Assembly (NCBI GenBank): GCA_938004115.1
Contig: CALKWS010000066.1
Coordinates: 1 to 11,811, forward strand
DNA length: 11,811 nt
Reading direction: 5' to 3'
DNA from: an uncultured Ruaniaceae bacterium
GTDB taxonomy: Bacteria; Actinomycetota; Actinomycetes; Actinomycetales; Beutenbergiaceae
Each line of letters begins with the position of its first letter. The stretch's first letter is position 1. Below are positions 1 through 7,256 of this stretch, in pieces. Position numbers and translations under genes: made by a program. The notes under the pieces are model-generated. The model was not told where the DNA came from, made no database searches, and worked only from the letters and a program-made list of their open reading frames with translations.

Positions 1-860
1 GTGCTGCGCCGCCCGGCGAGGGCCACCGCCATGCTCACCGCGACCAGGCCCACCAGCTCCCAGGGCGTGGGCCGCTGCTGGAGCATCAGCAGGGCGATCG
101 CGGTGGCCGAGGCCGGCAGCAACGCGTTCAATAGCGCGAACGTCTCGAGCCGCAACCGGCGCAACGTGACCTGGTCCAGCATGTACGGGATCACCGAGGT
201 GAGCACGCCCACCGCGATCACGATCCCGATCACGTCCACCCGCAGCGCCGGGCCCGCCCAGGGGGCCGCGATCGGGGCGAACACCACCGACGCCGCCGCG
301 GTCCCCACCGCCAGGGAGGAGATCCCGTCCCGTTCGGTGACGATCCGCCCGCCGACCACCATGTACCCGGCCCACGCGGTGCCCGCCGCCAGCGCACACG
401 CCACACCCAGAGCCAGGTACCACCCGGACTCCGCCCCGGCCCAATCCAGCCCGAACACGGAGATCGCCACCACCCCGAAGGCGGCGAGCACGATCGCGAT
501 GCGGTGGCGCAGGGTGCGCCCGCCCCACGCCGCTACCGCCACCGGCCCGGCGAACTCGATGGCCACCGCCGCGCCCAACGGTAGGTACTCGATGGAGATG
601 TAGAACAGCATGTTCATCGCCATCAGCACCACACCGAACACCGCGCTCTGGGTGAAGGTGCGCAGTGTCCAGGTCTGTCGGCGCCAGGGCTGCACCAGCA
701 CCAGCAGGATGACGGCGCAGACCACTGAGCGCAGCCAGGCCACGGTGTGCGGGGGCATCAACGGGAACAGTCCCACCGCGATCGAGGCGCCGGTGTACTG
801 GGACGCCCCGGCGATCAGGAAGAGCAGCGGGGCGGGGATGCGGTCCAGCGGGTTCTTCAT
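1..860 (-). CDS. RhtA-like EamA/DMT-family exporter (C-terminus cut by window edge)
   Basis: Inner-membrane transporter of the drug/metabolite (EamA) superfamily, closest in look to the threonine/homoserine exporter RhtA. Reading the minus strand from the ATG at 860 gives 286 residues without a stop. The protein opens [18 protein letters not shown] and is followed by hydrophobic helices. The early GASIAVGLFPLMPPHTVAWLR stretch resembles the E. coli RhtA N-terminus (GGASLAKSLFP in memory). LPLGAAVAIEFAGPVAVA in the middle and LNALLPASATAIALLML near the end match the two EamA repeats, giving about ten predicted membrane helices. Family length is about 290-300 residues, so only the last few are likely missing. 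The ATG overlaps the stop of the EEP gene (ATGA), so translation is probably coupled. Family is confident; substrate is inferred from resemblance only. Confidence 0.88.
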   Translation of the reverse strand, partial: MKNPLDRIPAPLLFLIAGASQYTGASIAVGLFPLMPPHTVAWLRSVVCAVILLVLVQPWRRQTWTLRTFTQSAVFGVVLMAMNMLFYISIEYLPLGAAVAIEFAGPVAVAAWGGRTLRHRIAIVLAAFGVVAISVFGLDWAGAESGWYLALGVACALAAGTAWAGYMVVGGRIVTERDGISSLAVGTAAASVVFAPIAAPWAGPALRVDVIGIVIAVGVLTSVIPYMLDQVTLRRLRLETFALLNALLPASATAIALLMLQQRPTPWELVGLVAVSMAVALAGRRS

Positions 861-1621
861 GTCCAGTGCACCTCGGCGGACATGGCGCGGTGGTCGGAGA
901 TCGGCAGCCGGTGGGACTGCACGTCCCGGGCCTGCCCGCCGCGGACCAGGATGTGGTCGATCTGGCGCACCGGGTGATCGGCCGGATAGGTGGCGGCCCG
1001 AGGCATCTGCCAATCCGAGGCCACCTGCCGCACCGTGGTGGCGGGCAGGTTGAAGTCACCGGCCACGATCGCTCGCGGCCCCAGGTCCTCGGTGTTGGTG
1101 AGCACCGTGCGCAACTGCTGGCGGCTCACCGGTGGGAGCAACGACAGGTGGGTGTTGGCCACCGCGACCGGACCTCCGGGAGCGTCCAGAACCGCAGCGA
1201 TCGCCACCCGTGGTTCGTGCACCCACAACCGTGGTCTGCCGTTGCTCCACACCGGCAGCCGGCTGATCACCCGCGGAAGGCGGGTGGCGAACCAGGCGAT
1301 GACCGGATACCGGCTGGCCAGCGCCACACCGTAGGCAGGACCCGGATGCTGGCCGATGGGGCGGGCCAGGCTGCGGCGCCAGCGCACGTCACCGGCGAGG
1401 GCGGCGGCGAACCGGTGGTGCGGCAGGTCCAGGGCGTCGGCGATGACGGACACCTGGTCGATCCTGCGGCTGCGGGGCTGGAGACGGTCCACCTCCTGCA
1501 GCGCGGCCACATCAGCCCGCACGCCGGTGAAAGCGGCGGCCAGTTCCGGCTCGGAGGTGGTCTTACCGCTGGCCGAGCGGCCGGATTGGATGTTGGCGGT
1601 GAGCACCCGCACCGGGCTCAT
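857..1621 (-). CDS. Endonuclease/exonuclease/phosphatase (EEP) family protein
   Basis: A 254-residue metal-dependent phosphoesterase of the EEP (DNase I / exonuclease III-like) fold. The family's ordered motifs are all visible: N10 in LTANIQSG, the metal ligand E43 in ALQEVD, N156/H158 in VANTHLS, D189/N191 in VAGDFNLP, D222/H223 in QIDHILV, and the closing D243/H244 in ISDHRAMS. The catalytic set therefore looks intact. No signal peptide or membrane segment is evident, so a cytoplasmic enzyme is likely. EEP members act on DNA, RNA, inositol phosphates or lipids, and the true substrate cannot be told here. The ATG at 1621 overlaps the msrB stop by 4 bp, and its own stop overlaps the exporter start by 4 bp, placing it in the middle of a coupled operon. 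Upstream only a weak AGGG is seen, which fits reinitiation. Confidence 0.88.
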   Translation of the reverse strand: MSPVRVLTANIQSGRSASGKTTSEPELAAAFTGVRADVAALQEVDRLQPRSRRIDQVSVIADALDLPHHRFAAALAGDVRWRRSLARPIGQHPGPAYGVALASRYPVIAWFATRLPRVISRLPVWSNGRPRLWVHEPRVAIAAVLDAPGGPVAVANTHLSLLPPVSRQQLRTVLTNTEDLGPRAIVAGDFNLPATTVRQVASDWQMPRAATYPADHPVRQIDHILVRGGQARDVQSHRLPISDHRAMSAEVHWT

Positions 1622-2043
1622 CCCTGGGTCTTGGGTTCAAAACTCATCGCGACCGAGTTCATGCAGTACCGGTCACCGGTCGGGGTGTGCGGTGCGTCCG
1701 GGAACACATGGCCCAGGTGCGAACCGCAGTTCGCGCACAGCACTTCCGTACGCACCATGCCCAGGGAGCGGTCCTCCCGCAGTTCCACCGCCTCGCTCTG
1801 ACTCGGCTCATAGAAACTCGGCCATCCACAGAACGCGTCGAACTTCGTCTCCGACCGGAACAGTTCCGCTCCGCACGCCCGGCAGGCGTAGATGCCCACC
1901 CGGTCCTCGTAGAGCAACTCACCGGTGCCCGGGCGCTCGGTCCCGGCCTCCCGCAGCACGTGGTACTCCTGCGGGTTCAGTTCCGCCCGCCATTGCTCGT
2001 CGGTCTTGGTGACCTGGTACTGATCCTTCTTCACCTCGCGCAT
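1618..2043 (-). CDS. msrB: Peptide-methionine (R)-S-oxide reductase MsrB
   Basis: Repairs the R-epimer of methionine sulfoxide in proteins, probably in the cytoplasm with thioredoxin as reductant (family knowledge). The 141 residues carry the zinc-binding pairs C54/C57 ([11 protein letters not shown]) and C103/C106 ([12 protein letters not shown]), the [10 protein letters not shown] block, and catalytic C127 in [13 protein letters not shown]72 is in the position of the Cys of the usual GCGWPSF. Length fits the family (about 130-150). I chose ATG 2043 because GCGAGGATAGAGGT lies just upstream. An in-frame ATG at 2061 would add MGEDRG and would overlap the luxR stop as TGATG, so coupling to luxR is a real alternative. 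The open frame extends further into luxR, but those residues look like out-of-frame luxR sequence. The EEP gene follows with an ATGA overlap. Confidence 0.95.
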   Translation of the reverse strand: MREVKKDQYQVTKTDEQWRAELNPQEYHVLREAGTERPGTGELLYEDRVGIYACRACGAELFRSETKFDAFCGWPSFYEPSQSEAVELREDRSLGMVRTEVLCANCGSHLGHVFPDAPHTPTGDRYCMNSVAMSFEPKTQG

Positions 2044-2060
2044 ACCTCTATCCTCGCCCA

Positions 2061-3557
2061 TCACGGCGGTGGTGTCCCACCGGAGTTCACCAACAGCCGA
2101 CGGCGCAACTCGCCACCGGCGAGTTCGGTGCGCGAGGAGGCGCCCGCGTTGCGCAGCAGCGAGGACACGTGCACCGCCACGGTCCGGGGCGCGCACCCCA
2201 GCCGCGCGGCGATCTGATTGTTCGTCCAACCCTCGACCAGCAGGTCCAGCACCCGGCGCTCGGCCGGAGTGGCGGGCACCGAGGGCAGCACCGTCGTGAT
2301 GGCCTCCTCCACCTCATCCAGCACGCGGCCCGGCCAATGACGTAGGACTCCCCGGGCGCGCGCCAGATCACCAGCCGCAGCGTTGGCCAGCCCGTCCCGG
2401 ATGCGTTGGCGGGCCCGCGCCAGCAGGATCCGAGCCCGGTCGGGGGCGATCTGGCCGGTGAGGTCGGCGGCGGTGAACAGATGCTCCGGCACCGGACGGC
2501 CCTCGCGGTAGCGCGTATGGATCTCGGCAGCGGCGGCCAACGCCTGCGGGTGCAAACCGTCGGGGAGCACATGTGCCAGGAACGTCCGCACCTGCGCCGG
2601 GGAGTGTCCGGCGTCGAGGGCCACCTGGGCGGCCAGCCAGGCACGGTTCGGGCGGGTGCGGTGCCCGGACCGGGTGGTGCAGCGGATGTAGGCCGCCAGC
2701 GCGCCGGCGAGGGAACCGGCGCCGGCCGCGGCGGCGATCACACCGCCCAGATACGCGTAGGTGCGGACCCAGGGCAGGTCTACTGCGACGCTCGCGGCAA
2801 GCGCTCGCTGCCCGTAATCGCGGGCGTGAGTGTCCCAGCCCCGCTCCCAGGCGAGTTGCGCGGCCTTGGCCAGTAGGGCCACCTGTTCGTTGCGGTGCTT
2901 GTCCCGGTCGATGTCGCTGAGCGCATGGTCCCAGGCGCGTTCCCACTGACCGGTGCGCAAACCCAGGTCCACCGCCTGGCGCACCACGGTGCCCGGATCG
3001 GGTAACTGCTCGCACAGCGCCCGCGCCCGGGACACCCAGATCCATGCCTGGGCCTCGCCGTCACCGCTGCCCAGGTCTGCCTCGATGCTGTCCAGCCGCA
3101 GTACCAGCGCCCCGGAGATCGCCCGGGATCGGGGGATCCCCAGCGCCGGGTCATCCTGGGCGGCGACAGCGTCCAGATCCGCCAGGGCGTCGCTGACGGT
3201 GTCCGGATCTGCCGGGTGCCCGCCCGCCGCTCCGGCGCGGGCCAGGGCGAGGCTGACCCTGGCATCGGCCGCGGCGGCCCGCACCGCCGGTCGTCGCGCG
3301 GCGCCCGGATCGAGCGTAGCGGCCAGCGCGAGGCACGCCCGCGCCGCGGTGAGCGCGAGGTCCGTTTGTTCGGCGCGCAGATAGGCCACCGACCTTTCGG
3401 CCAGCACCCGCACCCTGCGGCTCGGGTCATCGCCCACGCGGGCCTCGGCCTGATCCAACGCCGCCCAGGTCCCGGCTGCATCACCGATGAGCCAGTTCGC
3501 CCGGGCTCGGGCGAGCAGGTGGCTGAACTCGATCGTCACCGTCCCAGCCTGCGCCAT
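2061..3557 (-). CDS. LuxR-type transcriptional regulator with helical-repeat N-terminus
   Basis: A 498-residue DNA-binding regulator. The C-terminal LuxR/GerE helix-turn-helix lies at about 430-487: [14 protein letters not shown], then [20 protein letters not shown] with the recognition helix, then [14 protein letters not shown]. The first 420 residues are Ala/Leu/Arg-rich helices (for example [20 protein letters not shown], repeated AxxxLxxA patterns) that look like TPR-type repeats. I see no Walker A, so this is not a full LAL/MalT STAND ATPase, nor is there a receiver domain. It lies divergent to the ABC exporter operon with 51 bp between starts, so it is the natural candidate regulator of that operon. 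No Shine-Dalgarno precedes the ATG at 3557, and a CAAAAT hexamer sits 7 bp upstream, so the mRNA may be leaderless (inference). msrB follows directly. Confidence 0.88.
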   Translation of the reverse strand: MAQAGTVTIEFSHLLARARANWLIGDAAGTWAALDQAEARVGDDPSRRVRVLAERSVAYLRAEQTDLALTAARACLALAATLDPGAARRPAVRAAAADARVSLALARAGAAGGHPADPDTVSDALADLDAVAAQDDPALGIPRSRAISGALVLRLDSIEADLGSGDGEAQAWIWVSRARALCEQLPDPGTVVRQAVDLGLRTGQWERAWDHALSDIDRDKHRNEQVALLAKAAQLAWERGWDTHARDYGQRALAASVAVDLPWVRTYAYLGGVIAAAAGAGSLAGALAAYIRCTTRSGHRTRPNRAWLAAQVALDAGHSPAQVRTFLAHVLPDGLHPQALAAAAEIHTRYREGRPVPEHLFTAADLTGQIAPDRARILLARARQRIRDGLANAAAGDLARARGVLRHWPGRVLDEVEEAITTVLPSVPATPAERRVLDLLVEGWTNNQIAARLGCAPRTVAVHVSSLLRNAGASSRTELAGGELRRRLLVNSGGTPPP

Positions 3558-3575
3558 CTACGTCATTTTGACTAG
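3558..3575. promoter_or_regulatory. Imperfect inverted repeat in luxR/ABC divergent gap (candidate operator)
   Basis: The 51-bp divergent gap holds CTAcGTCA-TTT-TGACTAG. The GTCA/TGAC arms are perfect and the outer CTA/TAG arms pair with one bulged base. It abuts the luxR ATG and contains a TTGACT hexamer (3568-3573) that could be a -35 for the ABC operon, though no good -10 is seen at 17 bp. A regulator binding here could control both directions. Symmetry is seen; function is inferred. Confidence 0.4.
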
Positions 3576-3608
3576 ATCCGTCTCGCGGTCGCCACCCAGG
3601 CTGTCGCC

Positions 3609-4610
3609 ATGACCGCTTACGCCATCGAGCTGCAATCCTTACGACGCACCTTCGACGTGCGCGGCGGGGCTCAGCGACTTGCCCTGGACCGGGTCGACCT
3701 GAGCCTGCCGACGTCGGGCGTGCACGGCCTGCTCGGACCCAACGGCGCCGGTAAGACCACGATTTGCAAGATCATCGCCACCGTCCTGTTGCCGACCTCC
3801 GGACGTGCGCGGGTGCTCGGACACGACGTGGTCCGGGAGACCGCCACCGTGCGCAGTCTGCTCGGCATCGTGTTCGGTGGGGAGCGCGGTCTGTACGAAC
3901 GGCTCACGGCGATGGAGAACCTGCAGTTCTGGTGCGCCATGCACGGGATGAGGGCCGGACCCGGCCGCCGCCGTGCCCAAGACCTCCTGGAGCGGCTCGG
4001 CCTGGGTAGCCGGGCCCAGCACCGCGTGGAGACGTTCAGCCGCGGGATGAAGCAACGGTTGCACCTGGCCCGCGGGTTGGTGTCCGATCCTCCGGTGCTC
4101 CTCCTGGATGAGCCCACAGTGGGGATGGACCCGGTCTCGGCCCGCGACTTCCGCACCGTGATCGCCGACCTGCGCGCGGAGGGGCGCACGGTGTTGTTGA
4201 CCACCCACGACATGGACGAGGCACAGGCACTGTGCGACTCGGTCACCTTCATCGACAACGGACGGTTACTCGGCACCGGGTCGCCGGCGCACGTGCGCGG
4301 CATGCTGGGCAACTCCCGACGGATCATGATCGACGACGTCGATGCCGCGGCCGCCGGTGACCTCACCGGCGTCCTGGACCGCCTCCCGGCCCACGTCCGG
4401 GCCAGGCTGCAGATCCGCCATGACCCGGCTGATCACACCCTGTCGATCGAGGTACCCACCGAGACACACGTCATCGCCGCGGTCATGAGCGCGGTGCTGG
4501 CGGCCGGCCATACCGCCGTCAGTGCGGCACCGCCGTCGCTGGGGGAGGTCTACCTCACGCTGCTGGGGACGGATGCCCAGGGCGCTCGGCGCGGGATGGA
4601 GGTTGGATGA
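3609..4610 (+). CDS. ABC-2 type efflux transporter, ATP-binding subunit (DrrA/CcmA-like)
   Basis: The ATPase subunit that powers the two permeases encoded next, on the cytoplasmic face of the membrane. The 333 residues show Walker A GPNGAGKTT at 43-51, an ABC signature FSRGMKQRLHLARGL from 143, Walker B VLLLDEP with D167/E168, a D-loop GMDP, and switch H200 in TTHDMDEA. About 110 residues follow the core, a C-terminal extension as in DrrA-like drug-efflux ATPases. Two departures stand out. The Q-loop reads LGIVFGGERGLYERLT, with Gly90 where Gln is usual, and the signature reads SRGMK rather than SGGQ. The GGERGLY wording is, from memory, found in a subset of ABC-2 ATPases, so this may be a subfamily trait. 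Its stop overlaps the first permease start (ATGA). The substrate is unknown; a drug, lipid or peptide is plausible. Confidence 0.93.
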   Translation: MTAYAIELQSLRRTFDVRGGAQRLALDRVDLSLPTSGVHGLLGPNGAGKTTICKIIATVLLPTSGRARVLGHDVVRETATVRSLLGIVFGGERGLYERLTAMENLQFWCAMHGMRAGPGRRRAQDLLERLGLGSRAQHRVETFSRGMKQRLHLARGLVSDPPVLLLDEPTVGMDPVSARDFRTVIADLRAEGRTVLLTTHDMDEAQALCDSVTFIDNGRLLGTGSPAHVRGMLGNSRRIMIDDVDAAAAGDLTGVLDRLPAHVRARLQIRHDPADHTLSIEVPTETHVIAAVMSAVLAAGHTAVSAAPPSLGEVYLTLLGTDAQGARRGMEVG

Positions 4611-5377
4611 TCCGGGCCATTGGAGCCGGCTGCGCCCACCAGCTGCGGATGATGCGCGGAACCCCGGACTGGTTCCTTGCGCTGTTCACCACCCCGCTCC
4701 TGACCGCCGTGTTCCTCACGATCTTCCAGGCCTCCGCCAGGCAAGACCTGACCACCTACGCGGTCCTGGCACCGGCGTTGATGGCGCTGTGGACGATGTC
4801 CCTGCAGACGGCTGGGGAACTGATCTCCCAGGAGCGGGAGAACGGCTCGTTGGAGGCGCTGCTCGCGGCACCTGCTCCGTTCGCGGCCGTGCTGTTCGGG
4901 CGGATCGGCGCGGTCACATTGGTGTCGTTGGTGGCCTTCGTCGAAGCCTGGCTGGTGGGGTGGTTGCTCACCGGCGCTCCGCTGCCGGTGCCGCACCCGG
5001 TGCTGTTCGTGCTGACGGTGGCGGCCACGACCTGGTCGATGACGGGTTGGGCCGGCGTGATGGCGTGCGTGTTCGTGCTGGCCCGCTCGGCGCGCACCTT
5101 CCAGAACTCCCTGAGTTACCCCTTCTTCGTGCTCGGCGGCGTCCTCGTCCCGGTCACGCTGCTACCGGACTGGCTGTCCTGGCCCGCCCGCGCGGTGTTC
5201 CTGTCCTGGTCGGCCGATCTACTACGCGACTCCCTGGACGCCGCCCCCGTGGTCATGGCCGGTGGCAGGCTGCTGATCGTCGCGGCTTTGGGCGCGGCCG
5301 GTTACGTCCTCAGCCACGCACTGCTTACCCGGACCCTGCGCCGGGTACGTACCACCGGAAGGCTGGCCCATGCCTGA
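4607..5377 (+). CDS. ABC-2 type permease subunit (first of two)
   Basis: A 256-residue integral membrane protein with about six hydrophobic segments (roughly residues 22-42, 50-70, 92-121, 129-159, 168-186 and 217-240). The conserved ABC-2 coupling-helix motif is present between the second and third helices as ISQERENGSLEALLAAP (around 73-90). The late SYPFFVLGGVLVPVTLLPDWL block, with its LLPDWL turn, is also typical of ABC-2 permeases. It starts inside the ATPase stop (ATGA), with GGAGG four bases ahead of the ATG, so subunit synthesis is coupled. It most likely forms a heterodimer with the next, dissimilar permease. Specificity cannot be read from the sequence. Confidence 0.9.
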   Translation: MIRAIGAGCAHQLRMMRGTPDWFLALFTTPLLTAVFLTIFQASARQDLTTYAVLAPALMALWTMSLQTAGELISQERENGSLEALLAAPAPFAAVLFGRIGAVTLVSLVAFVEAWLVGWLLTGAPLPVPHPVLFVLTVAATTWSMTGWAGVMACVFVLARSARTFQNSLSYPFFVLGGVLVPVTLLPDWLSWPARAVFLSWSADLLRDSLDAAPVVMAGGRLLIVAALGAAGYVLSHALLTRTLRRVRTTGRLAHA

Positions 5378-6212
5378 CCCTGTTACGCCGCTCGCACTCC
5401 CGACGAGACCGCCGGCACCGGGGCCGGGGCCGATCATCCGCGCGGCCACGCGCACCGCATGGGCGGATCTGCGCAGCATGTACACGCCGGTCACCTGGAC
5501 CGTGGGGTGGCTGGGTCGAATCCTGATGCAGGTGGCGTTCTTCGGACTGATCGGCCTCCTGCTCCAGGATCCCGAGGCGGTGCGGTACTTGTTCATCGGA
5601 CAGGCGGTGATGGCTTGCGTGGTGGAGACGTTCATGGCGGTGGCTTCCACCACGTGGGAACGACTCAGCGGCACCCTGGGATTGCTGGTCGCAGCCCCGG
5701 GGGCGTTGTGGCCGGTGCTGGTGGGCCGCTCGGTGCAGTGGCTCCCCAGCGGCATCGCCACCTCCAGCATCGCCTTATTCGGGCTCGGGCCGGCGTTCGG
5801 TGTCAGGTGGCATCCGTCCACGGCAGCGATCGGGCTATGTCTGGTGGTGCTGACGGCACTCACGATGTACCCGGTGGCACTGTCCGTGGCCGCGTTGGTG
5901 CTGCGCGGGCCACGGTGGCGCAACGTTGCGAGCAATGTCAGCCACACCCTGGTCATGCTGATCACCGGGGTGACCGTACCCACCACCTTCTGGCCGGACT
6001 GGGTGCAGGACCTGGCGCTCGGAATGCCACTGACCCACGGTCTGGCCGCGATACGCGATGTGCAGGAATCCGCAGCGGGCTGGGACCGGGCCGGTGCGGC
6101 CGCCGCCCTGATGGTCGGTCTCGGCGCGTGCTGGCTGGCCCTCGCCGCCGCGGCTTTCACCCTATTCGCGAGGATGGGCCGGGCCGATGGGAGCATCGAC
6201 CTTCGCGACTGA
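5370..6212 (+). CDS. ABC-2 type permease subunit (second of two)
   Basis: A 280-residue membrane protein with a Pro-rich, presumably cytoplasmic N-terminus of about 20 residues (TPLALPTRPPAPGPGP), then about six hydrophobic segments. The ABC-2 coupling motif appears as TTWERLSGTLGLLVAAPG (around residues 92-110). The GVTVPTTFWPDWVQDLALGMP segment parallels the VPVTLLPDWL segment of the first permease, which supports homology despite low overall identity. The ATG overlaps the previous gene by 8 bp and is preceded by GGAAGG seven bases upstream. With the ATPase it makes a complete exporter of the type with one ATPase gene and two different permease genes. It is the last gene of the operon; the next gene is convergent. 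Confidence 0.88.
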   Translation: MPDPVTPLALPTRPPAPGPGPIIRAATRTAWADLRSMYTPVTWTVGWLGRILMQVAFFGLIGLLLQDPEAVRYLFIGQAVMACVVETFMAVASTTWERLSGTLGLLVAAPGALWPVLVGRSVQWLPSGIATSSIALFGLGPAFGVRWHPSTAAIGLCLVVLTALTMYPVALSVAALVLRGPRWRNVASNVSHTLVMLITGVTVPTTFWPDWVQDLALGMPLTHGLAAIRDVQESAAGWDRAGAAAALMVGLGACWLALAAAAFTLFARMGRADGSIDLRD

Positions 6213-6217
6213 GCAAG

Positions 6218-6235
6218 GCGGCTACGACTGGCCGC
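6218..6235. terminator. Weak hairpin between convergent genes
   Basis: GCGGC and GCCGC arms (5 bp) with an 8-base loop lie just past the permease stop and before the convergent small gene's stop. There is no T-tract on either side. Position fits a bidirectional terminator but the stem is short. Confidence 0.22.
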
Positions 6236-6246
6236 GCACCGGGTCC

Positions 6247-6432
6247 TTAACCCTTCTCGGTGTCGGGAAGTTCTGGCCGCGCGCCCGGGCCGCCCTCGTC
6301 CTTCTCACCTTGCCTGGGAGCCTGGGCGGTGTCCCCCTGCTCCGAGCCGGGCACGTTCTGCTGGTTCGCCTCGGTGTCCCCTCCGGCACCTCCTTCTCGG
6401 CGTTCCCGGCCCTCGTTGCTCGTCGCGTCCAT
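6247..6432 (-). CDS. Small hydrophilic, probably disordered protein (61 aa)
   Basis: I do not recognise this protein. It begins MDATSNEGRERREGG and ends RPELPDTEKG, is rich in Gly, Glu, Gln, Asp, Arg and Pro, has no cysteine, almost no hydrophobic residues and no membrane segment or signal peptide. It is therefore probably intrinsically disordered. Support for it being real: AAGGAGG, an almost perfect Shine-Dalgarno, sits five bases before the ATG, and the composition is coherent and unlike a frame-shifted shadow. It lies 44 bp downstream of the ABM gene on the same strand, so it may be the third gene of that unit or have its own promoter. It ends in TAA, 34 bp from the convergent permease stop. 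Small disordered stress-type proteins are common in actinomycetes, but no function can be assigned. Confidence 0.65.
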   Translation of the reverse strand: MDATSNEGRERREGGAGGDTEANQQNVPGSEQGDTAQAPRQGEKDEGGPGARPELPDTEKG

Positions 6433-6476
6433 CGTTGCCTCCTTGGTTCGTCGAACGGCTCACACCTGGTCCGAGG

Positions 6477-6875
6477 CTAGGGGGGTGGGACGCGCCCCGC
6501 GAGCGGGCCGCGGAACGTGCGGTGCTGTGAGCGGTCGCCCGGATACCACGCATCCGCCGGCGCCTGGTCCCGGTCCGTCAGTCCGTAATCACGAACCACG
6601 GCCGCAACCCGCAACCGATAATCGTCGAAGACGGTCTCGATGCCTTCGCGTTGCGCAGCCCGGTGGGCGCTGGCCGTCCGCCACCGGGCGACCGCCTCCT
6701 CGTCCCTCCAGAAGGACAACGACAGCACTTTGCCGGGCTCGGTCAGACTTTCGAACCGCTCGATGGACACGAAACCCTCCACTTGCGACAGGTCCGAGCG
6801 CAATCGCGCAGCGAGGTCGAAGTACCGACCACGTTGCTCCCGCGTGGGCCATACCTCGAAGATCACCGCGATCAT
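6477..6875 (-). CDS. Antibiotic biosynthesis monooxygenase (ABM) fold protein
   Basis: A 132-residue protein whose first 100 residues match the ABM dimeric alpha/beta-barrel domain: MIAVIFEVWPTREQRGRYFD, GFVSIERFESLTEPGKVLSL, then FWRDEEAVARWRTASAHRAA. The family includes cofactor-free quinone-forming monooxygenases, IsdG-type heme enzymes and many proteins of unknown role, so the name does not prove antibiotic synthesis. After VVRDYGL there is a polar, probably flexible tail of about 33 residues ending in PPP. The ATG at 6875 overlaps the NIPSNAP stop by 4 bp, and GGGGAG lies about six bases upstream, so both are made together. NIPSNAP and ABM folds belong to the same dimeric-barrel superfamily, so a paired complex is plausible (inference). 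Confidence 0.85.
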   Translation of the reverse strand: MIAVIFEVWPTREQRGRYFDLAARLRSDLSQVEGFVSIERFESLTEPGKVLSLSFWRDEEAVARWRTASAHRAAQREGIETVFDDYRLRVAAVVRDYGLTDRDQAPADAWYPGDRSQHRTFRGPLAGRVPPP

Positions 6876-7201
6876 CGTGTCTCCCCGTCATTGCCGCCAC
6901 CGATCCTGCGGGTGAAGATGCGGTCCTCGGTGCGGATGAACTGCCGGTCCTGGGCGAACCGGAAGTTCTCCCGACCCCGAGGGTCCTGCGCCAGCCTGGT
7001 GCGGTATGCCTCGTACGCGCCCATGTCGGGCAGGGAGTAGAGCCCGTACGCCGTGGTCAGCGATCCCTCGTACGGCGCGAAGTAGCCGATGAGGTCGGCG
7101 CCGGCTGCGGGGATGACCTGCTCCCATACGCGCGCATAGGCAAGGAAGTCCTCACGCTGGTGGGGTTCGATCTGGTACGTGATGACGCAGGTGATGGCCA
7201 T
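6872..7201 (-). CDS. NIPSNAP family protein
   Basis: A 109-residue protein with the NIPSNAP ferredoxin-like dimeric-barrel fold. Visible family features are the opening MAITCVITYQIEPHQREDF, the EQVIPAAGADLIGYFAPYEG block, the hydrophobic strand TTAYGLYSLPDM, and the later YEAYRTRLAQDPRGRENF helix. A longer open frame begins at 7270, but I chose ATG 7201 because GAGGAGGGAACCC gives a strong Shine-Dalgarno seven bases upstream and because the family starts at this strand. Bacterial NIPSNAP proteins have no settled biochemical role. It is the first gene of a unit with the ABM protein (ATGA overlap) and is divergent from the ArsR-type regulator, which probably controls it. Confidence 0.88.
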   Translation of the reverse strand: MAITCVITYQIEPHQREDFLAYARVWEQVIPAAGADLIGYFAPYEGSLTTAYGLYSLPDMGAYEAYRTRLAQDPRGRENFRFAQDRQFIRTEDRIFTRRIGGGNDGETR

Positions 7202-7234
7202 GGGTTCCCTCCTCGGAACATCGGTCGGACCCCA

Positions 7235-7256
7235 GTCAAACGGCCGACGTTTCGAC
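7235..7256. promoter_or_regulatory. Inverted repeat in NIPSNAP/arsR divergent gap (candidate ArsR operator)
   Basis: GTCAAACG-GCCGA-CGTTTcGAC: the AAACG/CGTTT arms are perfect and the GTC/GAC ends pair with one bulged base. It lies within the 88-bp divergent gap. The right arm overlaps the TTCGAC hexamer proposed below as the -35 of the ArsR gene, which would let a repressor block transcription. Symmetry is seen; the role is inferred. Confidence 0.4.

Noticed and set aside
1..1053. Two plus-strand open frames (1-603 and 610-1053)
   Set aside because: They lie opposite the EamA exporter, which reads as a clean membrane protein on the minus strand. Their products are Thr/Ala/Arg/Pro-rich with no recognisable domain, as expected for shadows in high-GC DNA.
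1618..2229. Longer msrB start at 2229 inside luxR
   Set aside because: The extra residues are luxR sequence read in another frame and have no MsrB homology. Starts at 2043 or 2061 are far more natural.
5222..6196. Minus-strand open frame of 324 codons
   Set aside because: It is antisense to the second ABC permease, which has a coherent six-helix topology and the ABC-2 motif. The antisense product has no recognisable fold.
6477..6875. Idea that the window is an antibiotic biosynthesis cluster
   Set aside because: The ABM family name alone suggests this. No polyketide synthase, peptide synthetase, terpene synthase or precursor peptide gene is visible, and ABM folds have many roles.
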